Source of the DNA: Vibrio salinus | GTDB lineage: Bacteria > Pseudomonadota > Gammaproteobacteria > Enterobacterales > Vibrionaceae | Reading direction: 5' to 3' | Assembly (NCBI RefSeq): GCF_021272385.1 | Contig: NZ_JAJSDZ010000010.1 | Coordinates: 1,550,001-1,614,000 of the forward strand | DNA: 64,000 nucleotides | In this document: positions 8,832-18,358 of the stretch, in pieces | How the letters are laid out: each line of letters begins with the position of its first letter | How positions within the stretch are numbered: position 1 is the stretch's first letter | Position numbers and translations under genes: made by a program | Notes under the pieces: generated by a model | What the model was told of the DNA's origin: nothing | The model's database searches: none | Seen by the model: only the letters and a program-made list of their open reading frames with translations

Positions 8832-11105
8832 ATGCTTAACAAAGAATTAGAGTCCAGTTTGAATGGTGCGTTTGCCCGAGCCAGAGATAAACGACATGAA
8901 TATATGACCGTTGAACACCTCCTGCTTGCATTATTGGATAATGATGCAGCTAAGGATGCGTTAGTCGCATGCGGTGCAAATCTTGATGACCTTCGGGGTG
9001 AATTAAATGTTTTTATTGATCAGACAACTCCTCTTATACCTGAAAATGATGAAACTCGTGAAACACAACCAACATTAAGTTTTCAGAGAGTACTGCAGAG
9101 AGCGGTGTTTCATGTCCAGTCTTCAGGCAGGAGCGAAGTGAGTGGAGCAAATGTGTTAGTCGCTATTTTTAGTGAGCAGGAATCACAAGCTGCGTTTCTT
9201 CTGAAAAAACATGATGTCAGCCGCCTTGATATCGTTAATTTTATTTCCCATGGAATTACAAAGCTTTCTGATTCCGGTGATGGTGATTCATCATCGGATG
9301 CTTTTGGTGAATCTCCGGAAGAAACCAATACCGAAGATCGCTTAGATAACTTTGCTGCAAATTTAAATCATCAGGCTGCACAGGGTAAGATCGATCCACT
9401 GATTGGTAGGGATGCTGAATTAGAACGCACCATTCAGGTTCTCTGCCGTCGTCGTAAAAATAATCCATTACTTGTTGGTGAAGCCGGGGTTGGGAAAACG
9501 GCGATTGCGGAAGGTCTTGCCTGGCGAATTGTTCAGGGACAGGTTCCGGATGTCATTAAGAACAGTGTGATTTATTCGCTGGATATTGGTTCATTATTAG
9601 CCGGAACTAAGTATCGGGGAGATTTTGAAAAGCGTTTTAAAAATATTTTGAAACAGTTAGAACGTGAAGATGATGCGATTCTGTTTATAGATGAGATTCA
9701 CACTATTATTGGTGCCGGAGCGGCATCGGGTGGTCAGGTTGATGCCGCTAATCTGATTAAGCCATTATTAAGTAGTGGGCAGCTACGTTGTATTGGTTCG
9801 ACCACATATCAGGAATATAATAATATTTTTGAAAAAGAACGGGCGTTATCCAGACGTTTCCAGAAAATTGATGTTGTTGAACCATCCATTGATGATACAA
9901 CAAAAATTCTGATGGGGCTGAAACCGAAATATGAAGCGCATCACGATGTTCGTTATACCAAAGAAGCCTTAAGAGCGGCGGTTGAGTTATCGGCGAAATA
10001 CATCAATGAAAGACATTTACCGGATAAGGCCATTGATGTTATTGATGAAGCTGGTGCCAGAGCTCGTCTTGTTCCGGTGAGCCGCCGTAAAAAAACGGTT
10101 AGTGTTGGTGATATTGAGGCCATGGTAGCCAAAATTGCCCGTATTCCGGAAAAATCTTTGTCAGCCAGTGATAAAGATGTGTTACAGAATCTGGATGATA
10201 AGATGAAAATGTTGGTCTTTGGTCAGGATCAGGCCATTGATGTTTTGACTGAAGCGATTAAATTATCGCGGGCCGGGTTGGGTGCAGAGAACAAGCCTGT
10301 TGGCTCGTTTTTGTTTGCCGGTCCGACAGGTGTCGGTAAAACAGAAGTGACGGTTCAGCTATCGAAACTAATGGGCATAGAGCTGCTTCGGTTTGATATG
10401 TCGGAATATGGTGAGCGTCATTCGGTGAGTCGCTTGATCGGAGCGCCTCCGGGTTATGTCGGTTTTGATCAGGGAGGACTGTTGACGGATGCGGTGATAA
10501 AACATCCTCATTCCGTGGTTTTGCTGGATGAAATTGAAAAAGCGCATCCAGATATTTTTAATCTGCTATTACAGGTCATGGATAATGGTACTCTAACTGA
10601 TAATAACGGACGAAAAGCGGACTTCCGCAATGTCATTTTAGTGATGACCACCAATGCGGGTGTTCAGGAAACCGTGAAAAAATCCATCGGGCTTATCCAG
10701 CAGGATCACAGCCATGATGCAATGGCTGTAATTAAGAAAGTCTTTACCCCTGAATTTCGTAATCGGTTAGATAATATCATTTGGTTCAGTAGTTTAGATG
10801 AAGAAGTTATCCATCAGGTTGTGGACAAATTTATTGTTGAATTACAGGTTCAGCTTGATGCCAGAGGGGTTTCACTCGAAGTCGATCAGGCAGCCAGAGA
10901 CTGGCTTGCAGTCAAAGGGTACGATAAGACGATGGGGGCTCGTCCAATGGCCCGGGCCATACAGGAGCAGGTTAAGAAACCTCTCGCCAATGAACTTCTG
11001 TTCGGTTCTCTGGTTGATGGCGGAACAGTGAAAGTATCTTTAGACAAAGGGAATGATAAATTGTCTTTTGTTTGTGTGGGTAGAAAAGAAGAAGCTATTC
11101 ACTAA
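8832..11105 (+). CDS. clpA: ATP-dependent Clp protease ATP-binding subunit ClpA
   Basis: ClpA is the AAA+ unfoldase that feeds ClpP. An N-terminal double Clp-N repeat (about 1-145) binds ClpS. It is followed by two ATPase modules with Walker A motifs GEAGVGKT (about 215) and GPTGVGKT (about 496), each with a DE-type Walker B (LFIDEIHTIIGAG; VVLLDEIEKAHPD). The ClpP-docking tripeptide IGL is seen at about residue 618 (KSIGLIQQD). The gene lacks the long middle domain of ClpB, which excludes that paralogue. A GAGGAGGT ribosome site precedes the start. clpP is not in the window. Confidence 0.97.
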   Translation: MLNKELESSLNGAFARARDKRHEYMTVEHLLLALLDNDAAKDALVACGANLDDLRGELNVFIDQTTPLIPENDETRETQPTLSFQRVLQRAVFHVQSSGRSEVSGANVLVAIFSEQESQAAFLLKKHDVSRLDIVNFISHGITKLSDSGDGDSSSDAFGESPEETNTEDRLDNFAANLNHQAAQGKIDPLIGRDAELERTIQVLCRRRKNNPLLVGEAGVGKTAIAEGLAWRIVQGQVPDVIKNSVIYSLDIGSLLAGTKYRGDFEKRFKNILKQLEREDDAILFIDEIHTIIGAGAASGGQVDAANLIKPLLSSGQLRCIGSTTYQEYNNIFEKERALSRRFQKIDVVEPSIDDTTKILMGLKPKYEAHHDVRYTKEALRAAVELSAKYINERHLPDKAIDVIDEAGARARLVPVSRRKKTVSVGDIEAMVAKIARIPEKSLSASDKDVLQNLDDKMKMLVFGQDQAIDVLTEAIKLSRAGLGAENKPVGSFLFAGPTGVGKTEVTVQLSKLMGIELLRFDMSEYGERHSVSRLIGAPPGYVGFDQGGLLTDAVIKHPHSVVLLDEIEKAHPDIFNLLLQVMDNGTLTDNNGRKADFRNVILVMTTNAGVQETVKKSIGLIQQDHSHDAMAVIKKVFTPEFRNRLDNIIWFSSLDEEVIHQVVDKFIVELQVQLDARGVSLEVDQAARDWLAVKGYDKTMGARPMARAIQEQVKKPLANELLFGSLVDGGTVKVSLDKGNDKLSFVCVGRKEEAIH

Positions 11106-11130
11106 GTCACTTCTCTGGAATAAACAGGAA

Positions 11131-11160
11131 CAAAAAACGGAGCATATGCTCCGTTTTTTG
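11131..11160. terminator. Bidirectional terminator between clpA and infA
   Basis: The 30-base segment is a perfect palindrome: an A-run, CGGAGCATATGCTCCG, then a T-run. It reads as an intrinsic terminator on both strands and separates the convergent clpA and infA. Confidence 0.95.
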
Positions 11161-11179
11161 TTGAGATATTCTCGGGATA

Positions 11180-11398
11180 TTAACGAGCACGGAAGACGAT
11201 GCGACCTTTAGAAAGATCGTAAGGAGTCATCTCTACAGTCACTTTGTCTCCAGTAAGAATACGGATATAATTTTTACGCATTTTTCCTGAAATGTGTGCT
11301 GTCACTACGTGACCGTTTTCTAATTCAACTCGAAACATGGTATTCGGTAAAGTATCAAGGACAGTTCCCTGCATTTCAATTACGTCTTCTTTAGCCAT
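11180..11398 (-). CDS. infA: Translation initiation factor IF-1
   Basis: IF-1 is a 72-residue S1-like OB-fold protein that occupies the ribosomal A site during initiation. The sequence MAKEDVIEMQGTVLDTLPN through ILTGDKVTVEMTPYDL is nearly invariant in gammaproteobacteria. A ribosome site (AGAGGA) lies just upstream. It is convergent with clpA and follows bpt and aat on the same strand, the gene order also found in enterobacteria except that bpt is absent there. Confidence 0.98.
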   Translation of the reverse strand: MAKEDVIEMQGTVLDTLPNTMFRVELENGHVVTAHISGKMRKNYIRILTGDKVTVEMTPYDLSKGRIVFRAR

Positions 11399-11479
11399 TT
11401 AATCCTCTTTAGAAAATGTGGCGGAAATGACGACCCATAAGTGTCGCCAAAAACGAGATTAGTAAAGTTGGCCCGTATT

Positions 11480-12166
11480 TTACCCTCGCCAAAGCTGATT
11501 TACTAGCCTTTGATGAGGGTGAAATCGAACTTTATAGTTCATTGCCGGACAAGAGTCTATCTGATAACCGAGATATAGCCATTGTTTTTGTGCCAATTTG
11601 CAGTATTCAATCTGAAAAATTGCTGCGACAGTTCCCAGAGATAAAGAATTTTCCGGGTCGAAAAAAGTATAAAATGCACTGGCACAATCAGGTAATACGT
11701 CCATCACAGCAATCGCGATAAGTTTATCCTCGTCGTAGATATGAAGATAATTGACTTGAAGCCAGGGACAGGATGCAAAATGTTCAAATTCCTTTTTATC
11801 CGGAGGATACATTGAGCCGGTATTATGTCGCTTTGCGATATAATCGGCGTACAGAGAAAACCATTCGCTATCAAGTCTGTCTTTTAATTCAAATCGCAAA
11901 TGCCTGGATTTGTTTATCACCCGTCTCTGACTGCGAGATGGAATAAAATTCATGACATCAACTCGTAGTGCCTGACATTGTGAGCAATGCTTACAATATG
12001 GCTTATAAATAGTGGCTCCACTTCGGCGAAATCCATTGGCTAACAGAATTTCATAATTCTCTGCGGTTTGCATTTTAGGGTCGATTGCTACCGCAACACG
12101 CTCTTTTTGTCCATCTAGATAACTACAGGGGTGCTCTTTTGTTAGTCCTATCTGAATGCTCTGCAT
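11480..12166 (-). CDS. bpt: Aspartate/glutamate leucyltransferase
   Basis: Bpt attaches leucine to proteins that begin with Asp or Glu, creating a primary N-degron for ClpS-ClpAP. The N-terminal region has the cysteine-rich zinc or heme motif YCKHCSQCQALRVDV. The C-terminal ATE domain contains the GNAT-like core SAFYTFFDPENSLSLGTVA. Its 228 residues fit the family (earlier names ate, yneM-like R-transferase). It begins 12 bases after aat ends, so the two transferases are probably made from one transcript. Confidence 0.94.
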   Translation of the reverse strand: MQSIQIGLTKEHPCSYLDGQKERVAVAIDPKMQTAENYEILLANGFRRSGATIYKPYCKHCSQCQALRVDVMNFIPSRSQRRVINKSRHLRFELKDRLDSEWFSLYADYIAKRHNTGSMYPPDKKEFEHFASCPWLQVNYLHIYDEDKLIAIAVMDVLPDCASAFYTFFDPENSLSLGTVAAIFQIEYCKLAQKQWLYLGYQIDSCPAMNYKVRFHPHQRLVNQLWRG

Positions 12167-12178
12167 ATTAAGATCTTT

Positions 12179-12892
12179 TTAGTCTTCTGGTTGAGTTAGC
12201 CATTGAGCTGAAAAACATGAGGAAGTGACTTGCTCATTTTTACAAATAGTCAGGGTTGATAAAAAACGCTCTCTGCTCATTTCAGTTGCTCCCAATGATT
12301 TTAAGTGAGGGTTTATCACCTGACAATCAATCAGTCTTCCTCCATTGGCAGCAAAATGATGACAGAAAAACCATAATCCGATTTTAGAAGCATTTGATTC
12401 CAGCGAAAACATGGACTCACCACAAAATAGTGAACCGATCAGGACACCGTATAACCCCCCTACCAGAGTACTATCGTGCCATACTTCAACGGAATGCACA
12501 TATCCTTGTTTATGTAATGTTTTATATGCCGTTCTCATATCCTGATTAAGCCAGGTTTCTTCTTGTGTCCGGGTTGAGGCACAAAAATCTATGACAGAGT
12601 CTGCATCTTTATTAATACTGACCAAAAATTGTGTCTTTCTCTGGAATTTTTTAACACTCTTCGCGGGTTTGTATGTCATAGGTTTAAATACGGCACGTGG
12701 TGCCGGACTCCACCATAAGATGGGTTCGTTTGGCCCATACCAGGGAAAGATGCCATGTTGATAAGCATAAAGAATCCTTTCCGGTTGCAGGTCGCCACCA
12801 AAAGCGAGTAGTCCGTTTGGCTCATCAAGTGCGTCAAAGGGCGATGGGAAATTCACACATTCTGGACTAAGCTCAGTTAAATAAATTGTCAT
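12179..12892 (-). CDS. aat: Leucyl/phenylalanyl-tRNA-protein transferase
   Basis: Aat transfers Leu or Phe from aminoacyl-tRNA to N-terminal Arg or Lys, producing N-degrons for ClpS. The FPSPFDALDEPNGLLAFGGDL start and HGIFPWYGPNEPILWWSPAPR are family signatures. The catalytic-region motif GGLYGVLIGSLFCGESMFS is intact, as is the CQVINPHLKSLGA segment. Its 237 residues are normal. It lies upstream of bpt on the same strand and diverges from a small envelope gene whose start is only 14 bases away. Confidence 0.96.
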   Translation of the reverse strand: MTIYLTELSPECVNFPSPFDALDEPNGLLAFGGDLQPERILYAYQHGIFPWYGPNEPILWWSPAPRAVFKPMTYKPAKSVKKFQRKTQFLVSINKDADSVIDFCASTRTQEETWLNQDMRTAYKTLHKQGYVHSVEVWHDSTLVGGLYGVLIGSLFCGESMFSLESNASKIGLWFFCHHFAANGGRLIDCQVINPHLKSLGATEMSRERFLSTLTICKNEQVTSSCFSAQWLTQPED

Positions 12893-12906
12893 ATACGGAG
12901 AAATTC

Positions 12907-13362
12907 ATGCGTTGGGTTGTATTGATATTAAGTTTTTTACCCTTTTTTGCCAATGCAGGTTATCAGAGAAATGTTGCAAGACCTGTCGACAAAGTAGTAT
13001 TCGGAACAGTGGACTCTGTTCGCTATTTTAATAGCACAGAGATTGAATATGCAAAAAATAATGGTCTGAAAACATTTTTGGGGGCGGTTGCCGGTGGTGT
13101 GATTGGACATCAGTTTGGAGGTGGTCGGGGAAAAGGACTGGCGACGATTGTCGGAACCGTTGCCGGTGCTGCTGTGACAAATCATTATGTAAGCCAACCG
13201 TATGAAATGCATGATGAAGGTGTTGATTTGCTAATCAGAACTAAGGACGGACAGTTAATCGATGTTATCCAGGATGTTGACCGACAGATGATTTTTCTCC
13301 GTAATGATAAAGTCAGAATCCTGTATTTTAAAGATGGTGTTCGGGTAGATAAAGACTATTAA
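12907..13362 (+). CDS. Glycine-zipper periplasmic or envelope protein
   Basis: The function is unknown. From the ATG at 12907, which has CGGAG seven bases upstream, the product is 151 residues with a Sec signal peptide ending ANA before GYQRN. A glycine-zipper segment (FLGAVAGGVIGHQFGGGRGKGLATIVGTVAGAAV) resembles the Rick_17kDa/glycine-zipper-2TM family of envelope proteins. No lipobox cysteine is present, so it is not a lipoprotein. The open frame extends seven codons further upstream into aat, without a ribosome site. It may span or associate with a membrane. Confidence 0.8.
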   Translation: MRWVVLILSFLPFFANAGYQRNVARPVDKVVFGTVDSVRYFNSTEIEYAKNNGLKTFLGAVAGGVIGHQFGGGRGKGLATIVGTVAGAAVTNHYVSQPYEMHDEGVDLLIRTKDGQLIDVIQDVDRQMIFLRNDKVRILYFKDGVRVDKDY

Positions 13363-13482
13363 TTCCGATAAAAGTGCTAATTAGATCTAGAGAAACCCCC
13401 AAAATTTCGTTAGTCTCACCATACGAAGAATTATTCGCCTTACTCTCTGGAAAAGTAGGGCGTCAAGGATTAATCACATTAG

Positions 13483-14766
13483 ATGGAAAGCCTAACGTTA
13501 CCGCCTGTTAAATCAATTAATGGAGAGGTGAACCTGCCTGGTTCAAAAAGTGTATCAAACCGAGCTTTGTTACTGGCTGCTCTTGCAGTCGGTAAAACAA
13601 CATTAACAAATCTGCTGGACAGCGATGATATCAGACACATGCTGAATGCCCTGAAGAAACTAGGTGTTCAGTACACATTATCTGAGGATAAAACGGTTTG
13701 TGAAGTAGAAGGATTAGGTCATCCATTCTTGTCAAAAGAATCACTGGAACTGTTTCTTGGAAATGCCGGAACGGCAATGAGGCCGCTTGCTGCCGCATTG
13801 ACTTTGTCAGAAGGTGAATTTGTTTTGACGGGGGAACCCCGTATGAAAGAACGCCCAATTGGCCATTTGGTTGACGCGTTACGTCAGTCAGGTGCTGATA
13901 TCGAATATCTGGAGAACAGCGGTTTTCCTCCGTTGAAGATCAAAGGGACAGGCTTAAATGGTGGACGGGTTGAAATCGATGGTTCGATATCAAGTCAGTT
14001 TTTAACAGCTTTTTTAATGGCAGCCCCACTGGCATCGGAAGATATAACGATTTCAATCGTTGGTGATTTGGTTTCTAAGCCCTATATCGATATTACGCTT
14101 GATATCATGCAAAAATTCGGTGTAACGGTAAGTAATCACGATTATAAAGAATTTGTTATTACGGCTGGCCAGCAATATCAGTCTCCGGGGAAATTATTGG
14201 TAGAAGGTGATGCATCTTCAGCCTCTTATTTTTTAGCCGCTGCTGCGATTAAAGGTGGAGAAGTTAAAGTCACCGGGATTGGCAAAAACAGCATTCAGGG
14301 TGATATCCGGTTTGCTGATGCATTAGCTGAAATGGGCGCTGAAATAGAATGGGCGGACGATTATGTTATTGCCCGTAGAGGCGTGTTAAAAGCCATTGAT
14401 ATGGACTTTAATCATATCCCGGATGCTGCGATGACAATTGCGACTGCGGCCTTGTTTGCGGATGGAACAACAACCATACGAAATGTCTATAACTGGCGTG
14501 TGAAAGAGACGGATCGATTAGCGGCTATGGCTACTGAGTTGCGTAAAGTTGGGGCTACGGTTGAAGAAGGGGAAGATTATATAGTTATTACCCCTCCTGA
14601 GCAGTTTGTGCATGCTACCATTGATACTTATGATGATCACCGGATGGCGATGTGTTTTTCATTGGTTGCATTGAGTAATACACCGGTAACAATTAATGAT
14701 CCGAAATGTACCTCTAAAACATTTCCGGACTATTTTGACAGGCTTGCCCGGCTAAGTCTGAGTTAG
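13483..14766 (+). CDS. aroA: 3-phosphoshikimate 1-carboxyvinyltransferase (EPSP synthase)
   Basis: AroA joins PEP to shikimate-3-phosphate in aromatic amino acid synthesis. Key motifs are PGSKSVSNRAL with K22, the PEP loop GNAGTAMRPL, GEPRMKERPIG, and the C-terminal DHRMAMCFSLVALS and KTFPDYF. The GNAGTAMRP sequence places it among class I (glyphosate-sensitive) enzymes. Its 427 residues equal the E. coli length. It stands alone on the plus strand and is convergent with yciN. Confidence 0.97.
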   Translation: MESLTLPPVKSINGEVNLPGSKSVSNRALLLAALAVGKTTLTNLLDSDDIRHMLNALKKLGVQYTLSEDKTVCEVEGLGHPFLSKESLELFLGNAGTAMRPLAAALTLSEGEFVLTGEPRMKERPIGHLVDALRQSGADIEYLENSGFPPLKIKGTGLNGGRVEIDGSISSQFLTAFLMAAPLASEDITISIVGDLVSKPYIDITLDIMQKFGVTVSNHDYKEFVITAGQQYQSPGKLLVEGDASSASYFLAAAAIKGGEVKVTGIGKNSIQGDIRFADALAEMGAEIEWADDYVIARRGVLKAIDMDFNHIPDAAMTIATAALFADGTTTIRNVYNWRVKETDRLAAMATELRKVGATVEEGEDYIVITPPEQFVHATIDTYDDHRMAMCFSLVALSNTPVTINDPKCTSKTFPDYFDRLARLSLS

Positions 14767-14780
14767 CCTGTGTTACTAGT

Positions 14781-14811
14781 AAAAACCGGGTGGCGTCAAT
14801 GTTGCCCGGTT
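14781..14811 (-). terminator. Terminator after yciN
   Basis: On the minus strand a stem AACCGGG/CCCGGTT with a 14-base inner stretch is followed by TTTTT, four bases beyond the yciN stop. On the plus strand the T-run is missing, so aroA may terminate less cleanly here. Confidence 0.7.
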
Positions 14812-14814
14812 AAC

Positions 14815-15060
14815 TTAGTTTAGCGTGTACTCTTTTGATAATGCATGAGCTAAGTACTTGTAAAGGTTGAAGGCTGTCGTCGTTTGGGCTGTTGGTAAAC
14901 CGGCCGGATCCAGAAAATAGTCGCCTTTAAAAATGAGGAAATTATTGCTCTCGGAAACGTCGGTAACTTTCATTCCTTCTATGTATTGTTCGTGTTCAGA
15001 AAGTGTTTTATTTGCAATATTTAGCAGTTCATCTTTGTGAATGTGTTTTAGATCACTCAT
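14815..15060 (-). CDS. yciN: DUF2498 family protein YciN
   Basis: This 81-residue cytoplasmic protein matches the YciN/DUF2498 family. The central FKGDYFLDPAGLPTAQTTTAFNLYKYLAHALS is the conserved block. The function is unknown. The E. coli homologue also lies next to topA, on the strand opposite to it, so the neighbourhood is conserved. A GGAGAA ribosome site precedes the start. Confidence 0.88.
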   Translation of the reverse strand: MSDLKHIHKDELLNIANKTLSEHEQYIEGMKVTDVSESNNFLIFKGDYFLDPAGLPTAQTTTAFNLYKYLAHALSKEYTLN

Positions 15061-15404
15061 AACTGTTCTCCTCTATAATTATTGCAACGATTTTATTGAT
15101 ATATGCTGTGATATCAATAGCAGTTAAGTAAAATAGTTATGGTTTATTTGACATTTATAATGAATTTTGTCCCATAATGCACACCACCTTCTCTTTGTAT
15201 TCAATATGTAATGATAGTTATTTTCGTTTCAATCAATATATGATGAGTAATAGAGCAATTGTCGAGCAATCAGAAGTCAATTTAAAAAAACAGGTTGATC
15301 TTATTCATTTAACGCTCGATATTAAAAAAAGAAGAGTTTTCAAAGAATATATTTATATTGCGAGTTCTGGATTCGCATAGTGATTAAGGACATTTGGGTC
15401 GATT
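15061..15404. other. yciN-topA divergent intergenic region
   Basis: This 344-base region contains promoters for both genes. A possible topA promoter is TTGACA (15148-15153) with CATAAT (15173-15178), although the 19-base spacer is longer than ideal. A 67-codon open frame at 15177-15380 has no ribosome site or recognisable sequence and is probably leader DNA. topA is preceded by AAGGACA. Confidence 0.4.
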
Positions 15405-18014
15405 ATGAGTAAATCACTGGTAATTGTGGAGTCTCCTGCCAAGGCGAAAACAATTAATAAGTATCTTGGTAAAGACTATATAGTTAAGTCTAGTGTCGGT
15501 CACGTTCGCGATCTCCCTACATCTGGTCAAGCGAATAGTACAAAAAAAACCAAAGCTAAAACCAACAAAAACCTGTCTGCGGAAGAGAAGGCAAGAAATT
15601 CATTAGTGAAAAAAATGGGTGTTGACCCATATCATGAGTGGAAAGCCAATTATCAAATTCTTCCAGGCAAAGAAAAAGTGGTTGCTGAATTGCAGAAGCT
15701 GGCCAAAGACGCAGATTATGTTTATCTCGCAACGGATTTGGACCGTGAAGGGGAAGCAATTGCATGGCATTTAAAAGAAATAATCGGTGGTGATGAAGAT
15801 CGCTATAAACGTGTTGTCTTTAACGAGATTACAAAGAATGCGATTCAGCAGGCATTTGAGCATCCGGGTGTTGTTAATATTGATGGCGTAAATGCGCAGC
15901 AGGCCCGGCGTTTTATGGACCGTGTTGTGGGTTTTATGGTTTCGCCATTATTGTGGAAAAAAGTTGCCCGGGGATTATCCGCCGGCAGAGTTCAGTCTGT
16001 TGCCGTAAAACTGCTTGTTGAACGGGAAAGAGAAATCAAAGCCTTTATTCCGGAAGAGTTCTGGGATATCAATGCAAATACGGAAACGTCCGGTTCAGAA
16101 CAGTTAAAGCTATTAGTCGCTCAGAAAAATGGTGAATCGTTCAGACCCGGAAACGAAGAAGAAACCAATTCAGCGCTTGCGACACTGAAACGTGCTACCT
16201 ATGAAGTCTGTAAGCGGGAAGATAAACCCACATCAAGTAAACCGACTGCACCATTTATAACGTCTACTTTGCAGCAGGCTGCCAGTACCCGTCTCGGTTA
16301 CGGGGTTAAGAAAACCATGATGTTGGCTCAGCGGTTGTATGAAGCCGGGTATATTACTTATATGCGTACGGATTCGACCAATTTAAGTTCGGAAGCCATC
16401 GATGCTGTCAGAGCATACATTTCAGACAATTATGGTGAGAATTATCTGCCGGGTAAATTGAATGTATATGGCAGTAAGGAAAATGCGCAGGAAGCACACG
16501 AAGCCATTCGTCCATCAGATGTGACTGTTCTTGAAGCGGATTTAAAAGGTATGGATCCGGACGGACACAAGCTGTATTCACTGATTTGGAATCAGTTTGT
16601 GTCTTGTCAGATGACGCCTGCGAAATACATTTCCAGTACCATTAGCGTTAAAGCTGACGATTTTACATTAAAAGCAAAAGGCCGGATTCTGAAATTTGAT
16701 GGTTGGACCCGTGTTCAACGTCCTTTGGGTAAAAATGAAGATCAGCTACTACCTGAAGTTAAGCTGGGCGATACGCTGACGCTGAAGTCTCTGGATCCTA
16801 AACAGCACTTTACCAAGCCACCGGCACGTTATACAGAAGCCGCTCTTGTTAAAGAATTAGAGAAGAGAGGTATTGGGCGTCCATCTACCTATGCTTCTAT
16901 TATTTCAACGATTCAGGATCGTGGTTATGTAAAAGTTGAACAGCGTCGTTTTTATGCAGAAAAAATGGGCGAGATAGTGACGGATCGTCTCGACCAAAGC
17001 TTTCAGGATTTGATGAACTACGACTTTACTGCCCGTATGGAAGAGAAGCTCGATAAGATTGCTGAAGGTGATATGAACTGGAAGGGGGTTCTCGATAATT
17101 TCTTCCATGATTTTTCTGATGAGCTCAATGACGCTGAAAAAGATGAAGCTGAAGGCGGCATGAAGCCAAACCATATCGTACTTACGGATATAGAGTGTCC
17201 GACTTGTTCTCGTCCCATGGGTATCCGCACTGCATCCACAGGCGTCTTTCTTGGTTGTTCCGGATATGCTCTTCCTCCTAAAGAGCGTTGTAAGACGACC
17301 ATAAACCTCGGTGATGAAGAGGGTATCATCAATGTTCTTGAAGAAGATGTCGAGACTGCGGCCCTGAGAGCAAAAAAACGTTGTCCTATTTGTGGTACAG
17401 CGATGGATGCTTATCTTATCGATGAGAAAAGAAAGCTTCATGTTTGTGGTAATAACCCTAATTGTGATGGATACGAAGTCGAATTCGGTGAGTTTAAAGT
17501 TAAAGGTTATGACGGGCCGGTTGTCGAATGCGATAAATGCGGTGCCGATATGGTGCTTAAAAATGGCCGGTTTGGGAAATATATGGGATGTACTAACGAA
17601 GAGTGTAAGAACACCCGTAAAATACTGAAGAATGGTGAAGTTGCACCGCCAAAAGAAGATCCGGTTCACTTCCCTGAATTACCATGCTCAAACTCTGATG
17701 CCTATTTTGTGCTCAGAGATGGTGCATCCGGGTTGTTTATGGCTGCCAGCAATTTCCCTAAATCCAGAGAGACCAGAGCGCCTCTTGTTGAGGAGTTTGT
17801 TAAGTATGAAGAGCGTATCTCAGATAAATTCAAATATCTGGCTTCAGCGCCCGCACAGGACCCGGACGGACGTCCTGCCGTGATACGCTTCAGTCGAAAA
17901 TCTAAAGAACACTATGTCCGCTCTGAGGAGAATGGCAAACCTACTGGCTGGACTGCTTTGTACATCGACGGTGACTGGGTGATTACCGATAATCGGAAAA
18001 AAAGCAAGAAGTGA
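15405..18014 (+). CDS. topA: DNA topoisomerase I
   Basis: TopA relaxes negative supercoils by single-strand passage. The N-terminal TOPRIM domain has VIVESPAKAKTI and the acidic DLDREGEAIAWHL. The catalytic tyrosine falls in YITYMRTDS at residue 319, the same number as in E. coli. Three C-terminal tetracysteine zinc motifs follow (CPTC, CPIC, CDKC types, about 590-740), then a basic tail. Its 869 residues are close to the 865 of E. coli. The gene is monocistronic and ends at a clear terminator. Confidence 0.98.
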   Translation: MSKSLVIVESPAKAKTINKYLGKDYIVKSSVGHVRDLPTSGQANSTKKTKAKTNKNLSAEEKARNSLVKKMGVDPYHEWKANYQILPGKEKVVAELQKLAKDADYVYLATDLDREGEAIAWHLKEIIGGDEDRYKRVVFNEITKNAIQQAFEHPGVVNIDGVNAQQARRFMDRVVGFMVSPLLWKKVARGLSAGRVQSVAVKLLVEREREIKAFIPEEFWDINANTETSGSEQLKLLVAQKNGESFRPGNEEETNSALATLKRATYEVCKREDKPTSSKPTAPFITSTLQQAASTRLGYGVKKTMMLAQRLYEAGYITYMRTDSTNLSSEAIDAVRAYISDNYGENYLPGKLNVYGSKENAQEAHEAIRPSDVTVLEADLKGMDPDGHKLYSLIWNQFVSCQMTPAKYISSTISVKADDFTLKAKGRILKFDGWTRVQRPLGKNEDQLLPEVKLGDTLTLKSLDPKQHFTKPPARYTEAALVKELEKRGIGRPSTYASIISTIQDRGYVKVEQRRFYAEKMGEIVTDRLDQSFQDLMNYDFTARMEEKLDKIAEGDMNWKGVLDNFFHDFSDELNDAEKDEAEGGMKPNHIVLTDIECPTCSRPMGIRTASTGVFLGCSGYALPPKERCKTTINLGDEEGIINVLEEDVETAALRAKKRCPICGTAMDAYLIDEKRKLHVCGNNPNCDGYEVEFGEFKVKGYDGPVVECDKCGADMVLKNGRFGKYMGCTNEECKNTRKILKNGEVAPPKEDPVHFPELPCSNSDAYFVLRDGASGLFMAASNFPKSRETRAPLVEEFVKYEERISDKFKYLASAPAQDPDGRPAVIRFSRKSKEHYVRSEENGKPTGWTALYIDGDWVITDNRKKSKK

Positions 18015-18034
18015 TTTAGATGATAACAATTACC

Positions 18035-18059
18035 AAAAGCAGCTTCGGCTGCTTTTTTT
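18035..18059 (+). terminator. topA terminator
   Basis: The stem AAAAGCAGC/GCTGCTTTT with the stable TTCG loop is followed by more T residues, 20 bases after the topA stop. Confidence 0.95.
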
Positions 18060-18358
18060 GTGCTTTTCGACACTGGAAATAGAAAGAATTTGGTGTCATA
18101 TGACTTAATTTATAATTTTGATCCTTTTTTCTGAATTTGTCCTAATCTTATTTTGTTTATGTGACCAATGTTGTGACTTTGAAATTACAATATATCAGAT
18201 GCCGTAACTTAACGTTTTTATCATTGTATTCTTTTTAAAATTCGATAACTTATAAACAACATGTTGCACTGTATGTGCGATGTAAGAAAGATTCCCATAA
18301 AAAAAATGTCTCATTTTTGGGCAAGGAATGAAAAGAAAGTAGATGGAGAAATAAAAAT
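18060..18358 (+). promoter_or_regulatory. glgC upstream region
   Basis: This AT-rich leader and promoter region precedes glgC. A hairpin AAAAATG-TCT-CATTTTT, clamped by CCC/GGG, lies at 18294-18321, shortly before the AAGGA and GGAGA purine stretches upstream of the start. I cannot pick out a confident promoter, and the hairpin's role is unknown. Confidence 0.35.

Noticed and set aside
15177..15380. 67-codon open frame upstream of topA
   Set aside because: It covers the probable topA promoter and leader, has no ribosome site and no recognisable sequence.
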